From Bacteroidia bacterium (lineage in GTDB: Bacteria; Bacteroidota; Bacteroidia; B-17B0; Aurantibacillaceae): a stretch of 64,000 nucleotides of DNA. The notes beneath the pieces are model-generated. The model was not told the DNA's origin. It did not search any database and worked only from the letters and a program-made list of their open reading frames with translations. The position numbers were made by a program, and so were the translations under genes. This document shows positions 29,257 to 38,733 of the stretch, piece by piece (the stretch's first letter is position 1; every line of letters begins with the position of its first letter). Location of the stretch: contig JAIOZA010000004.1 in assembly GCA_021740825.1 (NCBI GenBank), positions 62,001-126,000 of the forward strand, given 5' to 3'.

Positions 29257-30288
29257 TCACTCCTTCACAAACCTTATTTTATTGGAAGCGTCTAAAGAAT
29301 ACAATTCAATAAAATAAACCCCACTTTTCAAAGCTTCAACATTTATAATATCGCTTTTATTTCCTGATAAACAAAGGTTTCCAAGCATATCATATATTTT
29401 GTAAGAAGCGTTTGTATTAGTCTGTAATACGTTTTGCGCAGGATTTGGGTATAAGACAATGTTGTGTTGAGAAGATAATTGATTTAAGCCAGTTGTTCCA
29501 CAAGGATTATATTTACCGATATTCCAGGTTAACAAACTATCATTCACCACATCATGTGCTATTTGTTGTAGGAAGCTTACGTTAATGGAAGAAACTCCAG
29601 CTGTATAAGTATTGGTTAATACACTCTTGTGAAATAAGGTTTCGTAAAACACGCAAGCGGTTAAATAAGAGCCTTCTAATGCCGGGTGACTTTGATCAGA
29701 ACTATATAGCTCTAAACTTGGATTTTGTGCAATGGATTTTCTCCAAGCTTCTCCTGCGGGAGCCATTATGGATTGAGTTGTATCAGCAAATAATTTATAA
29801 GAAGCTCTTAATCTGTTTTGCATACCTGTGTAAGTACAAATTGGTGGATATGCCGCACAGTTTGACGCATCACCGTTTTTTCTTCCCCACGTTTCAAAAA
29901 ACACAGTTTCTGCGCATATATTATTGTGTTTAATGATACTATCTAATTTAATCGCATAAGGTAATGTTTGTGCGGCAACTTGTCCCGGAGAAAAAGAAGG
30001 CTCTTGGCTTTGTGCTTGCAAAATAACACAATCCCACGCTTGAGCATTTATTTTTGAAATACTAGTTGCATTATTAAAATGGTTATTAAACGTATGTCCG
30101 CCCGGGCAATTACTATCAAAAAGCAAAGTATCACCATTTGCTAAAGCAATGTCTTTTATAAGTTGTGGTAAATTATTAACGTATGTATAACTATTTCCTA
30201 AAAATAAGGCATTAATTTTTTTAAACTGAGCCTTTGACGTAATTGCGAAGCTAATAAAAAGTAAAAATAGAATAAAGATTTTTTGCAT
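29257..30288 (-). CDS. Secreted SGNH/GDSL-like hydrolase with type A (Por) sorting domain
   Basis: A 343-residue exported protein. A signal peptide (MQKIFILFLLFISFAITSKAQ) is followed by an SGNH-like domain. The nucleophile motif is LFLGNSYTY (Ser near residue 32) and the C-terminal DxxH is SSDQSHP near residue 205. Residues about 275-343 (IVLYPNPAQNVLQ ... YKIYDMLGNLCLSG ... LKSGVYFIELYS) are a type A type IX secretion sorting domain. It is probably an esterase or lipase acting at the cell surface or outside; the substrate is unknown. It stands alone and convergent with psd. Confidence 0.88.
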   Translation of the reverse strand: MQKIFILFLLFISFAITSKAQFKKINALFLGNSYTYVNNLPQLIKDIALANGDTLLFDSNCPGGHTFNNHFNNATSISKINAQAWDCVILQAQSQEPSFSPGQVAAQTLPYAIKLDSIIKHNNICAETVFFETWGRKNGDASNCAAYPPICTYTGMQNRLRASYKLFADTTQSIMAPAGEAWRKSIAQNPSLELYSSDQSHPALEGSYLTACVFYETLFHKSVLTNTYTAGVSSINVSFLQQIAHDVVNDSLLTWNIGKYNPCGTTGLNQLSSQHNIVLYPNPAQNVLQTNTNASYKIYDMLGNLCLSGNKSDIINVEALKSGVYFIELYSLDASNKIRFVKE

Positions 30289-30350
30289 AAAGTAAAATTA
30301 CAATAAAAAAGTTAGACTTAAAAAAAGAGAAATATTACATTATTGTTTCT

Positions 30351-30358
30351 TATTTTTG
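30351..30358 (+). promoter_or_regulatory. -7 promoter element TATTTTTG for mfd
   Basis: Exact TAnnTTTG match, 8 bases before the mfd ATG, implying a very short leader. No clear -33 TTG. Confidence 0.4.
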
Positions 30359-30366
30359 TGTTATAA

Positions 30367-33300
30367 ATGTGGTGGAACGGTAAGTTTTGGGGAGAGTTAA
30401 AACAAAAGCAAGCAAACCTTAATACAAATGTATTTATTTCGGGTTTGCGAGGGAGTTCTTTTGCCTTTTTGGTAAATGATTTATTTCAAAATACCTCTTC
30501 CAATTTTTTTATTGTTTGTAACGACAAAGAAAAAGCGGCCTACATCTTAAACGATTTACAAGCTCTGCTTCCTGAAAAACACATTCATTATTTTCCGGAG
30601 AGTTATAAAGTTCCTTACAAAGAAGAAAAAACAAGTAATTCGTCAGTTCAAGAACGCGCAGAAACACTTAGCCAACTAAGTAAAGATAATTATTCGGGTA
30701 TTGTAGTTACTTATGCAGCCGCTTTGGCTGAAAAAGTGGCCTCAAAAACAAGTTTAAGCAAAAACACGTTAATCATAAAAAAAGGTGAAAAATTAAGCAT
30801 TGATTTTATTCAGGAATTTTTATTGAGTTACGATTTTGAATTATGTGATTTTGTAGCGGAGCCTGGTCAATATGCTATTCGTGGTGGAATTGTTGACGTG
30901 TTTTCGTTTGCACATGAATTACCATACCGTATTGAGTTGTTTGGCAATGATGTAGATGCCATTAAAACATTTGACCCGGCTACACAATTATCTAATCATA
31001 ATTATGATTTTGTAACTATTATTCCCGACATACAATCCAATCAGGTAATCGAAATTCGTAAATCTATTTTTGATTATATTTCAGAAGAAACCGTATTATG
31101 TTTTGATGATGTGTTGTTTTCAAAAGACACTATCGACAAGCTTTTCGAGAAAACAGAAAAAGCATTTTCTTTATTATCAAGCACGATAGAACATTTGCCA
31201 CCACACGAATTATACGTGCAGGGCGAAGATTTTTTATCACTCATTAAACCATTTACAATTATTGAATATGGCTTAAATAAACACATTGCTTCGCAAGAAG
31301 TTTCATTTAGTCAAAGTGCCCAACCTCAGTTTAAGAAAAACTTTGATATGTTGATTAATGATTTGAAAGCGAATAAAGCAAAAGGATATAAAAATTATTT
31401 AACAACCGATAATACAAAACAAGCCGAACGATTACACACCATCTTTAATGACCTGCTATCTAAAGAACATCGCACAGCCGATAGTTTGATTGAACATGTT
31501 AATATTAACATTCATGAAGGTTTTATTGATCATGATTTAAAAATTGCTTGTTATACCGATCATCAAATCTTTGAACGTTACCATCGTTTTCATTTAAAAG
31601 AAACGCGTTACAAAACAGCAGAATCATTAACCTTAAAAGAAATTTTATCACTTAATCCCGGTGATTTTGTAACTCACATCGATCATGGTATTGGGCGTTT
31701 TGGAGGTTTAGTAAAAATTAATGCTAACGGTAAATTACAAGAGGCTGTTAAGTTAGTTTATAAAGACAACGACTTTTTGTATGTGAGTATTCATAGTTTA
31801 CACCGAATTAGTAAGTATACCGGTAAAGAAGGCAACGTGCCTCGTATTGATAAAATTGGTTCAACTACCTGGAGCACTTTAAAACAAAAAACGAAGAAAA
31901 ACGTTAAGGAGGTTGCTTACGATTTAATCAAATTATATGCGAAGCGTAAAGCGCAACCTGGTCACCGTTACCCATTAGATAATTATTTACAACACGAATT
32001 AGAAGCATCTTTTATTTATGAAGATACGCCCGATCAAATAAAAGTAACCGCTGATGTAAAGCGCGACATGGAACGCCCGCATCCTATGGATAGGTTAGTG
32101 TGTGGCGATGTAGGTTTTGGTAAAACAGAGATTGCTATTCGTGCGGCATTTAAAGCCGTGTGTGATAGCAAGCAAGTGGCAATTTTAGTTCCAACAACTA
32201 TTTTAGCATACCAGCATTATAAAACGTTTAAGGAGCGAATGAAAGATTTGCCTTGTAATATTAGTTACATTAATCGCTTTAGAAGCGCAAAAGACGTTAA
32301 GGAAATTATCGCAAATACCACCGAAGGTAAAATTGATATTTTAATTGGTACACATAAAATAGTTGGTAAAGATGTTAAGTTTAAAGATTTAGGCTTATTA
32401 ATTATTGATGAAGAACAAAAATTTGGAGTAGGTATAAAAGATAAATTAAAAACATTTAAAACTACCGTGGACACCTTAACACTAACCGCAACACCAATCC
32501 CCAGAACGTTACAATTTAGTTTAATGCGTGCGCGCGATTTATCTGTTATTTCAACGCCACCAGCTAATCGTTATCCGGTGCAAACAGAATTGATTTCGTT
32601 TGGTGAAGAAGCTATCAGAGACGCTATTTCTTATGAGTTAAGTCGCGGCGGACAAGTATATTTTGTGCACAATAAAGTACAAAACATTCAAGATGTTGCA
32701 GGTATCATTCAGCGTTTAGTGCCAAACGCAAGAGTAGCTGTAGGACATGGGCAAATGGAGGGCGATAAATTAGAAGATGTTATGTTCAGTTTTATTGAAG
32801 GAGAGTTTGATGTTTTAGTAGCCACTACAATCATCGAATCTGGCTTAGATATCAGTAACGCTAATACAATTATTATTAATGATTCTCAAAATTTTGGATT
32901 AAGTGATTTGCACCAAATGCGCGGCAGAGTAGGGCGCAGTAATAAAAAAGCATTTTGTTATTTATTAACCCCGCCATTTGTAAGTTTAACCACAGAAGCC
33001 AGAAAACGATTAACGGCTATTGTTGAGTTTAGTGATTTAGGAAGTGGCTTTCAAATTGCGATGCGTGATTTAGATATTCGTGGAGCCGGTAATTTATTAG
33101 GTGGTGAGCAAAGTGGGTTTATAAATGATATGGGTTTTGATACTTATATGAAAATATTGAACGAAGCTATTGAAGAATTAAAACAAGAAGATTGGTATAA
33201 AGATGTGGTTGATGAAGGAGAAGGTGCAAGTGCTGATAAATCGGTTTTCTCTCGGCAGTTTGTAAAGGATACGGTAGTTGATACCGATTTGCAATTATTA

Positions 33301-33741
33301 ATTCCCGATACTTACGTGAGTAATTTAACCGAGCGTTTACTATTGTATAGAGAATTAGATAATTTTACAAAAACAGAAGAACTACTTACGTTTGAAAATA
33401 ATTTAAGAGATCGTTTTGGTCCTTTACCAATTGAAGTTTCTGAATTAATTAATGTAGTTCGTATGCGTTGGGCAGCCATGAAGTTAGGTTTCGAAAAAAT
33501 TACATTGAAAAATAATAAAATGCTAGCCTACTTTTTAAGTAAGCAAGATAGCGAATATTATAATTCATCCATGTTTAAAGCGGTTCTTTCTTATGCGCAA
33601 AAAACACCTAAACAATCTAATTTAAAGGAGCAAAATAATAAATTGTGGCTTACTATCGAAAACATAAAAAGCGTAGACGAGGCAATTGTGGTATTCGAAA
33701 AAATTACGGGTTTAATTACACATGAATTACCTTCAAAATAG
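30367..33741 (+). CDS. mfd: Transcription-repair coupling factor Mfd
   Basis: Removes stalled RNA polymerase and recruits UvrA to damaged template strands. The 1124-residue protein has the full order. A UvrB-like N-terminal region (YFPESYKVPYKEEKTSNS) comes first, then a polymerase-interacting CarD-like domain near residue 435-520 (LNPGDFVTHIDHGIGRFGG). A RecG-type helicase follows with Walker A GDVGFGKTEIAIRA (about 580), DEEQ box (IIDEEQKFGVG), TATPIPRTLQ and QMRGRVGRS, then a C-terminal TRCF domain. Nothing is missing. Confidence 0.97.
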   Translation: MWWNGKFWGELKQKQANLNTNVFISGLRGSSFAFLVNDLFQNTSSNFFIVCNDKEKAAYILNDLQALLPEKHIHYFPESYKVPYKEEKTSNSSVQERAETLSQLSKDNYSGIVVTYAAALAEKVASKTSLSKNTLIIKKGEKLSIDFIQEFLLSYDFELCDFVAEPGQYAIRGGIVDVFSFAHELPYRIELFGNDVDAIKTFDPATQLSNHNYDFVTIIPDIQSNQVIEIRKSIFDYISEETVLCFDDVLFSKDTIDKLFEKTEKAFSLLSSTIEHLPPHELYVQGEDFLSLIKPFTIIEYGLNKHIASQEVSFSQSAQPQFKKNFDMLINDLKANKAKGYKNYLTTDNTKQAERLHTIFNDLLSKEHRTADSLIEHVNINIHEGFIDHDLKIACYTDHQIFERYHRFHLKETRYKTAESLTLKEILSLNPGDFVTHIDHGIGRFGGLVKINANGKLQEAVKLVYKDNDFLYVSIHSLHRISKYTGKEGNVPRIDKIGSTTWSTLKQKTKKNVKEVAYDLIKLYAKRKAQPGHRYPLDNYLQHELEASFIYEDTPDQIKVTADVKRDMERPHPMDRLVCGDVGFGKTEIAIRAAFKAVCDSKQVAILVPTTILAYQHYKTFKERMKDLPCNISYINRFRSAKDVKEIIANTTEGKIDILIGTHKIVGKDVKFKDLGLLIIDEEQKFGVGIKDKLKTFKTTVDTLTLTATPIPRTLQFSLMRARDLSVISTPPANRYPVQTELISFGEEAIRDAISYELSRGGQVYFVHNKVQNIQDVAGIIQRLVPNARVAVGHGQMEGDKLEDVMFSFIEGEFDVLVATTIIESGLDISNANTIIINDSQNFGLSDLHQMRGRVGRSNKKAFCYLLTPPFVSLTTEARKRLTAIVEFSDLGSGFQIAMRDLDIRGAGNLLGGEQSGFINDMGFDTYMKILNEAIEELKQEDWYKDVVDEGEGASADKSVFSRQFVKDTVVDTDLQLLIPDTYVSNLTERLLLYRELDNFTKTEELLTFENNLRDRFGPLPIEVSELINVVRMRWAAMKLGFEKITLKNNKMLAYFLSKQDSEYYNSSMFKAVLSYAQKTPKQSNLKEQNNKLWLTIENIKSVDEAIVVFEKITGLITHELPSK

Positions 33742-33909
33742 TAAAAAACGCGAAGTGTTTGAAGGGTATGTTAATTAAATAGTAAAGTTAGATAAGTTTT
33801 TATTACGATTCAAGGTCCTTTCTAAAATTTATGAAATTAATTCAGGTGGCATTTTTAAAAATATAATGACTTTTATCCAAAACAAGACTGAAAATTGATT
33901 GTTAGATTA

Positions 33910-33939
33910 TTGTTTTACATTCATATTTTTATAAATTTG
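33910..33939 (+). promoter_or_regulatory. Bacteroidota promoter TTG-N19-TAAATTTG for etfBA
   Basis: The -33 TTG (33910-33912) and -7 TAAATTTG (33932-33939) are separated by 19 bases, an exact match to the phylum consensus. It lies 22 bases before the etfB ATG. Confidence 0.7.
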
Positions 33940-33961
33940 CTCACCTTTAAAAAATACACAA

Positions 33962-34705
33962 ATGAAAATATTAGTTCCTATTAGTAATGTTCCTGATACA
34001 ACTACTAAAATAGCTTTTGCCAATGGCGATACAGAGTTTAATGCTGCTGGCGTGCAATTTATAATAAACCCTTACGATGAATGGTATGCATTAGTTCGTG
34101 CATTAGAATTAAAAGAGGCTGGTAAAGCAGAAAAGGTTACTGTCATACACGTTGGCTTAACAGAAAGTGATGCTACAATTCGTAAAGCGTTTGCTTTAGG
34201 GGCTGATGATGGAGTGCGCATTGATGCTGAAGGACCTGATGCTTATTTTGTTGCAGAACAAATTGCTAAATATGCGCAGGAAAATGGGTATGAATTAATT
34301 ATGGCTGGTAAAGAAACGATTAGCTACAATGGTTCTTCTGTAGGCGCTATGATTGCAGGTTTTATGGATTTACCATTAATTTCTTTAGCTACCAAATTCG
34401 AATTAGAAGGAAGCAAAGCATTAGTTGAACATGATGTAGATGGCGGAACTCAAGTTGTGGAATGTGAGTTGCCCTTGGTAATTTCTTGTTCAAAAGGAAT
34501 GGCGGAACAACGTATCCCAAATATGAAAGGGATTATGAGTGCAAGAACTAAACCATTAACAGTTATCCCTGCAAGCGGCTCGGATAAGCTAACAAATATA
34601 AAATCTTACACTCTGTCTGCAGGCAGAACAACATGCAAGATGTTTGATGAAGATCATATAGATGAGATGGTAAATTTATTGCATACCGAGGCAAAAGTTA
34701 TTTAA
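33962..34705 (+). CDS. etfB: Electron transfer flavoprotein, beta subunit
   Basis: The beta subunit of the FAD- and AMP-containing heterodimer that accepts electrons from acyl-CoA and other dehydrogenases. The 247-residue protein has NPYDEWYALVRALELKE near the N-terminus. The AMP/FAD-facing DGVRIDAEG and AGKETISYNGSSVGAMIAG segments and MKGIMSARTKP follow, all family signatures. It is 39 bases before etfA. With scoAB elsewhere in the window it fits fatty-acid or branched-chain amino-acid breakdown. Confidence 0.95.
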   Translation: MKILVPISNVPDTTTKIAFANGDTEFNAAGVQFIINPYDEWYALVRALELKEAGKAEKVTVIHVGLTESDATIRKAFALGADDGVRIDAEGPDAYFVAEQIAKYAQENGYELIMAGKETISYNGSSVGAMIAGFMDLPLISLATKFELEGSKALVEHDVDGGTQVVECELPLVISCSKGMAEQRIPNMKGIMSARTKPLTVIPASGSDKLTNIKSYTLSAGRTTCKMFDEDHIDEMVNLLHTEAKVI

Positions 34706-34744
34706 TTAGATTATTGGTTCTACAAATTAAAAAATTCTGAAATA

Positions 34745-35725
34745 ATGATATTAGTATATACAGAAATAAACAAAGGAAAAGTAAAAAAAGCGTCATTAGA
34801 AGCTGTAAATTATGCTGCAAAAATTGCTGAATTAACTGGAGCTAGTGTTAGTGCAATTGCAATTAATGCAGATGCCGCACAATTAGAAGAAATTGGAAAA
34901 GCAGGTGCAAAAAAAATCTTATCGGTAAAAAACGAAAAGCTTTCAACATTAGATAGTATGTTGGTTTCATCTGCTGTTGAGCAGGCGGTAAAAGCGGAAG
35001 GTGCAAAAACAATCATATTCTCGTTTGACATTACCGGAAAAGCGGTAGCGCCTCGTTTATCTGCTCGTTTAAAAGCCGGCTTAGTTGCAGGAGCCGTAGA
35101 CGTTCCAACCATTAATGGAAACAGTTTAGAAGTAAAGAAAAATGTATTCTCTGGAAAAGCAACCGCAATTTATTCGATAAATAGTGATGTTAAAATTATT
35201 TCATTATTACCAAATTCTTTCCCAATAAAATTAGGAGAAAATTCTTCAACAGTTATTGATTTTGCGGTTGATTTAAATAGCGTAAATTCTAAAATAATTA
35301 TTAAGGAAAAAAAATCAACCGATGTTGCAGGAATGGTTCCATTGCCAGAAGCTGAATTAGTTGTTTCTGCTGGTCGTGGATTAAAAGGCCCTGAAAATTG
35401 GGGTATGATTGAAGAATTGGCTAAAACTTTAAACGCAACTACGGCATGTTCTCGCCCGGTAGCAGATATGCATTGGAGGCCACACCACGAGCATGTTGGT
35501 CAAACGGGAGTAGCAATTCGTCCAAATTTATATATTGCTGTTGGTATTTCTGGTGCCATTCAGCATTTTGCAGGAGTTAACGGCAGTAAAACAATTGTTG
35601 TAATTAATACAGATAAAGAAGCTCCGTTTTTTAAATCTGCTGATTATGGTATTGTTGGCGACGCATTTACGATTGTCCCTAAATTAATTGACGCGGTAAA
35701 AAAGTTTAAAGCTAATCAAAACTAA
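34745..35725 (+). CDS. etfA: Electron transfer flavoprotein, alpha subunit
   Basis: The FAD-binding alpha subunit, 326 residues. The C-terminal FAD domain is intact: VSAGRGLKGPENWG, ACSRPVADMHWRPHHEHVGQTG, YIAVGISGAIQHFAGV and VVINTDKEAPFFKSADYGIVGD. The N-terminal domain follows the usual alpha-subunit pattern. It is cotranscribed with etfB and is probably followed by the nuclease-family gene 34 bases later. Confidence 0.96.
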   Translation: MILVYTEINKGKVKKASLEAVNYAAKIAELTGASVSAIAINADAAQLEEIGKAGAKKILSVKNEKLSTLDSMLVSSAVEQAVKAEGAKTIIFSFDITGKAVAPRLSARLKAGLVAGAVDVPTINGNSLEVKKNVFSGKATAIYSINSDVKIISLLPNSFPIKLGENSSTVIDFAVDLNSVNSKIIIKEKKSTDVAGMVPLPEAELVVSAGRGLKGPENWGMIEELAKTLNATTACSRPVADMHWRPHHEHVGQTGVAIRPNLYIAVGISGAIQHFAGVNGSKTIVVINTDKEAPFFKSADYGIVGDAFTIVPKLIDAVKKFKANQN

Positions 35726-35759
35726 TTCAATCTTTTTTTGTATTTTAGATTTCATAAAA

Positions 35760-36365
35760 ATGGAAATGAATAAAGTTAGGTTAGAAATTGTTGGTTTATC
35801 TTATAGTCAAACGCAAAGCGGTGCATACGCGCTTGTTTTAGGGGAAAGTGAAGGCACTCGTAGATTACCAATAATTATAGGAGGGTTTGAAGCCCAGGCT
35901 ATTGCTATTGAGTTAGAAAAAATGACACCTAGCCGTCCGTTAACACACGACTTATTTAAAACTTTTTTTGAAACCTTTGAAATAGAAATTACTGAAATAT
36001 TGATTTATAAATTAGTAGAGGGAATTTTTTATGCAAAATTAATATGTACAGATGGCACAAAGGAAGTTGAAATAGATGCACGCACAAGCGACGCTATTGC
36101 ATTAGCCGTTCGGTTTAATTGCCCAATTTACGCCTATGAATTTATTTTAAAATCGGCAGGCGTTGTACTTGACGATTTAATGTCAAAATCCGAATCACCA
36201 TTATCGTTGTCTGAGGAAGAGGTTGAAAGTCCTTCTGCTGAAACAGGTTATAAAGCAAAATCAACTGAAGAACTGAAGAATTTATTGAATTCTGCTATTG
36301 CTGATGAACAATACGAGTTGGCGTCTAAAATTAGAGATGAATTAAATAACCGCAAGGTTTCTTAA
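35760..36365 (+). CDS. Bifunctional nuclease family protein (DUF151) with UVR motif
   Basis: Residues 1-135 form a DUF151/BFN domain: VRLEIVGLSYSQTQSGAYALVL, RLPIIIGGFEAQAIAIELE, TSDAIALAVRFNCPIYA. A short acidic linker follows. A C-terminal UvrB/UvrC-type helical hairpin (about residues 165-200; LLNSAIADEQYELASKIRDEL) ends the protein. Plant and some bacterial relatives have nuclease activity, but the bacterial function is poorly known. A second ATG at 35766 gives MNKVRLE and is equally plausible. It lies 34 bases after etfA and is probably in that operon. Confidence 0.88.
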   Translation: MEMNKVRLEIVGLSYSQTQSGAYALVLGESEGTRRLPIIIGGFEAQAIAIELEKMTPSRPLTHDLFKTFFETFEIEITEILIYKLVEGIFYAKLICTDGTKEVEIDARTSDAIALAVRFNCPIYAYEFILKSAGVVLDDLMSKSESPLSLSEEEVESPSAETGYKAKSTEELKNLLNSAIADEQYELASKIRDELNNRKVS

Positions 36366-36413
36366 TTACTATAATTTATTTCTTCTTTATAATATAAGGG
36401 TTATTTTTCTGAA

Positions 36414-36776
36414 TTACAATCCGGGGTAAAAAGCACCTTCAAAATGTTCAACCTTTAATACATTCTCGTTTTTTGTAATTGCAATAATATCAAATCGAGT
36501 TTCCCAATTTATGTTATTTTCTTTGATATAAAAATCAGCAGCTTTAATAAGTTTTTTTTGTTTTGAACGTGTTACAAAATCTTCAGGATTACCAAAAAAA
36601 TCACTTGATCGTAATTTCACCTCAACTATTACTAAAGTGTTGTTAATAGAGGCAATAATGTCTATTTCTAGATGTTTATATCTCCAGTTTTTTGCTAAAA
36701 TTGAAAAGCCCTTTTTTACTAAATAAGTACTTGCAATTTCTTCCCCTTCATTGCCTAATGCAATATTATTTGGCAT
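36414..36776 (-). CDS. yraN: YraN/UPF0102 family endonuclease-like protein
   Basis: A 120-residue PD-(D/E)xK-fold protein. Family motifs are GNEGEEIASTYLVKKGF, YKHLEIDIIA (the catalytic Asp position) and LVIVEVKLRSS (E-x-K). The usual GEID is LEID here. The biological role of YraN is unsettled; a Holliday-junction-resolvase-like nuclease is the structural inference. It is convergent with the DUF151 gene, 48 bases apart. Confidence 0.9.
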   Translation of the reverse strand: MPNNIALGNEGEEIASTYLVKKGFSILAKNWRYKHLEIDIIASINNTLVIVEVKLRSSDFFGNPEDFVTRSKQKKLIKAADFYIKENNINWETRFDIIAITKNENVLKVEHFEGAFYPGL

Positions 36777-36837
36777 AATTTTTATATGTAAGTTATTTAT
36801 ATTATTTTAGTAGTGTAAAATTTAAAAAACAAATTAA

Positions 36838-37479
36838 ATGAATAAAATTAAATTATTAGCAGCAAGTCTTTCATTATCAGTGCTTGCAATTGCTCAATCG
36901 TTCGAAGGTAGCATCGAATTTAAGATGGAAACATCAAGAGACACTACAACTAATATTTATTACGTTAAAGGATCAAATGTAAAATTAGATCAAATCGGAA
37001 AGAAATCTGGTAAAGTAGAAGGAAGTTTTGTTTTTAATACGCAAACTAATGAAATAAAATTTGTCAATCCAGTTCGTAAAGTATGGGGAGATCACAAAAG
37101 CTCGGTGGCTCCTGTAATTAAAGGAACGTGTGTTTCCACAAAAGGTACTGCAACTAAAGTTATTCAAGGACAAAAATGCGTTGAATATACTGTAAAAAAC
37201 ACAGAAGAAAACACACAAATTACATATTGGATTTCTTCTGGTAAATATGATTTCTTTGCTCCGTTAGTAAAAGCGTGGAATAGAAAAGACAAGCAAAGTA
37301 TTTACTTTAACCAAATTAAAGATTTACCAAAAGGATCAATGCCTTTGCTTTCTGAAGAAAAATCAATTTCTGATGGGGCACTAATTAGTAAATTAGAAGT
37401 ATCAAAAATGAACAAATCTGCAATTGATGCTTCTAAACTTGCAATACCAGCTGATTATAAAAAGTTTGAACAGAAATAA
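36838..37479 (+). CDS. Secreted DUF4412-type protein
   Basis: A 213-residue exported protein. The signal peptide (MNKIKLLAASLSLSVLAIAQ) is followed by a beta-rich domain beginning FEGSIEFKMET, with IYYVKGSNVKLDQIG and CVEYTVKNT...ITYWISSG. This matches DUF4412, a periplasmic or outer-membrane lipid-carrier-like (LolA-like) beta-sheet domain common in Bacteroidota. The function is unknown. It is monocistronic: a strong terminator follows immediately. Confidence 0.85.
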   Translation: MNKIKLLAASLSLSVLAIAQSFEGSIEFKMETSRDTTTNIYYVKGSNVKLDQIGKKSGKVEGSFVFNTQTNEIKFVNPVRKVWGDHKSSVAPVIKGTCVSTKGTATKVIQGQKCVEYTVKNTEENTQITYWISSGKYDFFAPLVKAWNRKDKQSIYFNQIKDLPKGSMPLLSEEKSISDGALISKLEVSKMNKSAIDASKLAIPADYKKFEQK

Positions 37480-37497
37480 TAGTTACTAAGTCATTTT

Positions 37498-37535
37498 AAA
37501 AAAGCCATCCATTTTTGCAATGGGTGGCTTTTTTC
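37498..37535 (+). terminator. Rho-independent terminator after the DUF4412 gene
   Basis: A 10-bp stem (GCCATCCATT with AATGGGTGGC, one T-G pair) has a 5-base loop and is followed by six T. It separates this gene from the nuo operon. Confidence 0.9.
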
Positions 37536-37694
37536 TTTATTAACCGTGAATGATAAATTGCTTATTCTTTCATTAAATATTGCAGACTCTTTCAACAGGT
37601 AGCTATTGAAATCATTCACACAAAAAATAGACGTAAATATTTGATGATTTCCTTAAAAATAGTTAATCTTACAATCAATAATAAACCATTATAT

Positions 37695-38069
37695 ATGAAC
37701 ACAGTTTCATCACCTTTAGATTATTTACCAATTGTATTAATGTTTATTGTAGCATTGGGATTTGTTGTAACTACAATGCTTGCATCACATTGGTTAGGAC
37801 CAAAACGCAAAACAAAAATTAAGTTAGAATCATTTGAATGCGGTGTCGAATCGGAAGGAAATGCACGTTTACCATTTGCTATTAAGTACTTCTTAGTGGC
37901 TATTTTATTTGTGCTTTTCGACATAGAGGTAATATTTATGTATCCTTGGGCAGTAAATTTTAAGGAATTAGGAATGTTAGGTGTAATAGAAGTATTCACA
38001 TTCATTGTATTATTATTAGTTGGATTTTACTACATGCTTTCTAAGAAAGCATTAAAGTGGGAAGAATAA
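37695..38069 (+). CDS. nuoA: NADH:quinone oxidoreductase subunit A
   Basis: A membrane-arm subunit of complex I next to the quinone site. From the ATG at 37695 (MNTVSSPLDYLPIV) it has 124 residues and three membrane helices. The conserved loop KLESFECGVESEGNARLPF carries the essential ECG, and FDIEVIFMYPWA follows. An in-frame start at 37641/37644 would add 17-18 residues that are not typical. First gene of the 14-gene nuo operon. Confidence 0.93.
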   Translation: MNTVSSPLDYLPIVLMFIVALGFVVTTMLASHWLGPKRKTKIKLESFECGVESEGNARLPFAIKYFLVAILFVLFDIEVIFMYPWAVNFKELGMLGVIEVFTFIVLLLVGFYYMLSKKALKWEE

Positions 38070-38094
38070 AATCTAACGTTTAAATCTTTTTAAA

Positions 38095-38658
38095 ATGGCA
38101 AAAGAAATTATAAAACGCACAAAATTGGAAATCGCTAAAAGTCCTGAAGGACTTGAAGGACCTGGTTTTTTTGCAACAAAATTAGAAGATGCAGTAGGAT
38201 TAGCCCGTAAAAATTCGTTGTGGCCTTTACCGTTTGCAACCTCATGTTGCGGTATTGAGTTTATGGCTACGATGGCTTCTCATTACGACCTAGGTCGTTT
38301 TGGTTCTGAACGTTTGAGTTTTTCTCCTCGTCAGGCGGATATGTTGATGGTAATGGGAACTATTGCTAAAAAAATGGGGCCAACATTACGTCAGGTATAC
38401 GAGCAAATGGCCGAACCGCGTTGGGTTTTATCAGTTGGAGCTTGCGCAAGTACTGGTGGTATTTTTGATACTTACTCTGTATTACAAGGCATTGATAAAA
38501 TTATTCCTGTTGATGTTTACGTGCCGGGCTGTCCGCCCCGTCCAGAACAAATTTTAGAAGGTGTTTTAAAAATTCAGGAAATGGCTCAAAATGAATCTTT
38601 CAGAAGAAGAGAATCAGAAGAGTACAAGAAAATGTTAAACTCATACGGAATAGAATAA
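38095..38658 (+). CDS. nuoB: NADH:quinone oxidoreductase subunit B
   Basis: Carries the terminal [4Fe-4S] cluster N2 that reduces quinone. The 187-residue protein has PFATSCCGIEFMA (two adjacent cluster cysteines), VGACASTGGIF and YVPGCPPRPEQILEG, giving all four cluster ligands. Its 3' end is followed directly by the first of the heptad-repeat elements that fill several gaps of this operon. Confidence 0.97.
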   Translation: MAKEIIKRTKLEIAKSPEGLEGPGFFATKLEDAVGLARKNSLWPLPFATSCCGIEFMATMASHYDLGRFGSERLSFSPRQADMLMVMGTIAKKMGPTLRQVYEQMAEPRWVLSVGACASTGGIFDTYSVLQGIDKIIPVDVYVPGCPPRPEQILEGVLKIQEMAQNESFRRRESEEYKKMLNSYGIE

Positions 38659-38733
38659 ATTAAGAAGTTAGAACATAGATTTTAGAAATGAGAGAAATCT
38701 TTAATCTTTAATCTTTAATCTTTAATCTAAAAA
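38659..38733 (+). repeat. Heptad-repeat element between nuoB and nuoC
   Basis: A left arm AAGTTAGAACATAGATTTTA, containing AGATTTTAGAA at 38677-38687, is followed by four AATCTTT units and a partial fifth (38696-38728). The arms are imperfect inverted copies, so a hairpin is possible. The element fills the whole gap and ends just before the nuoC ATG. Confidence 0.75.

Noticed and set aside
37641-37694. Longer nuoA start (TTG or ATG at 37641/37644)
   Set aside because: The extra residues are not typical of NuoA; the ATG at 37695 gives the usual length. The evidence is not decisive.
38659-38733. CRISPR array from the regularly repeated AATCTTT units
   Set aside because: The units are 7 bases long and directly tandem, with no spacers and no cas genes.
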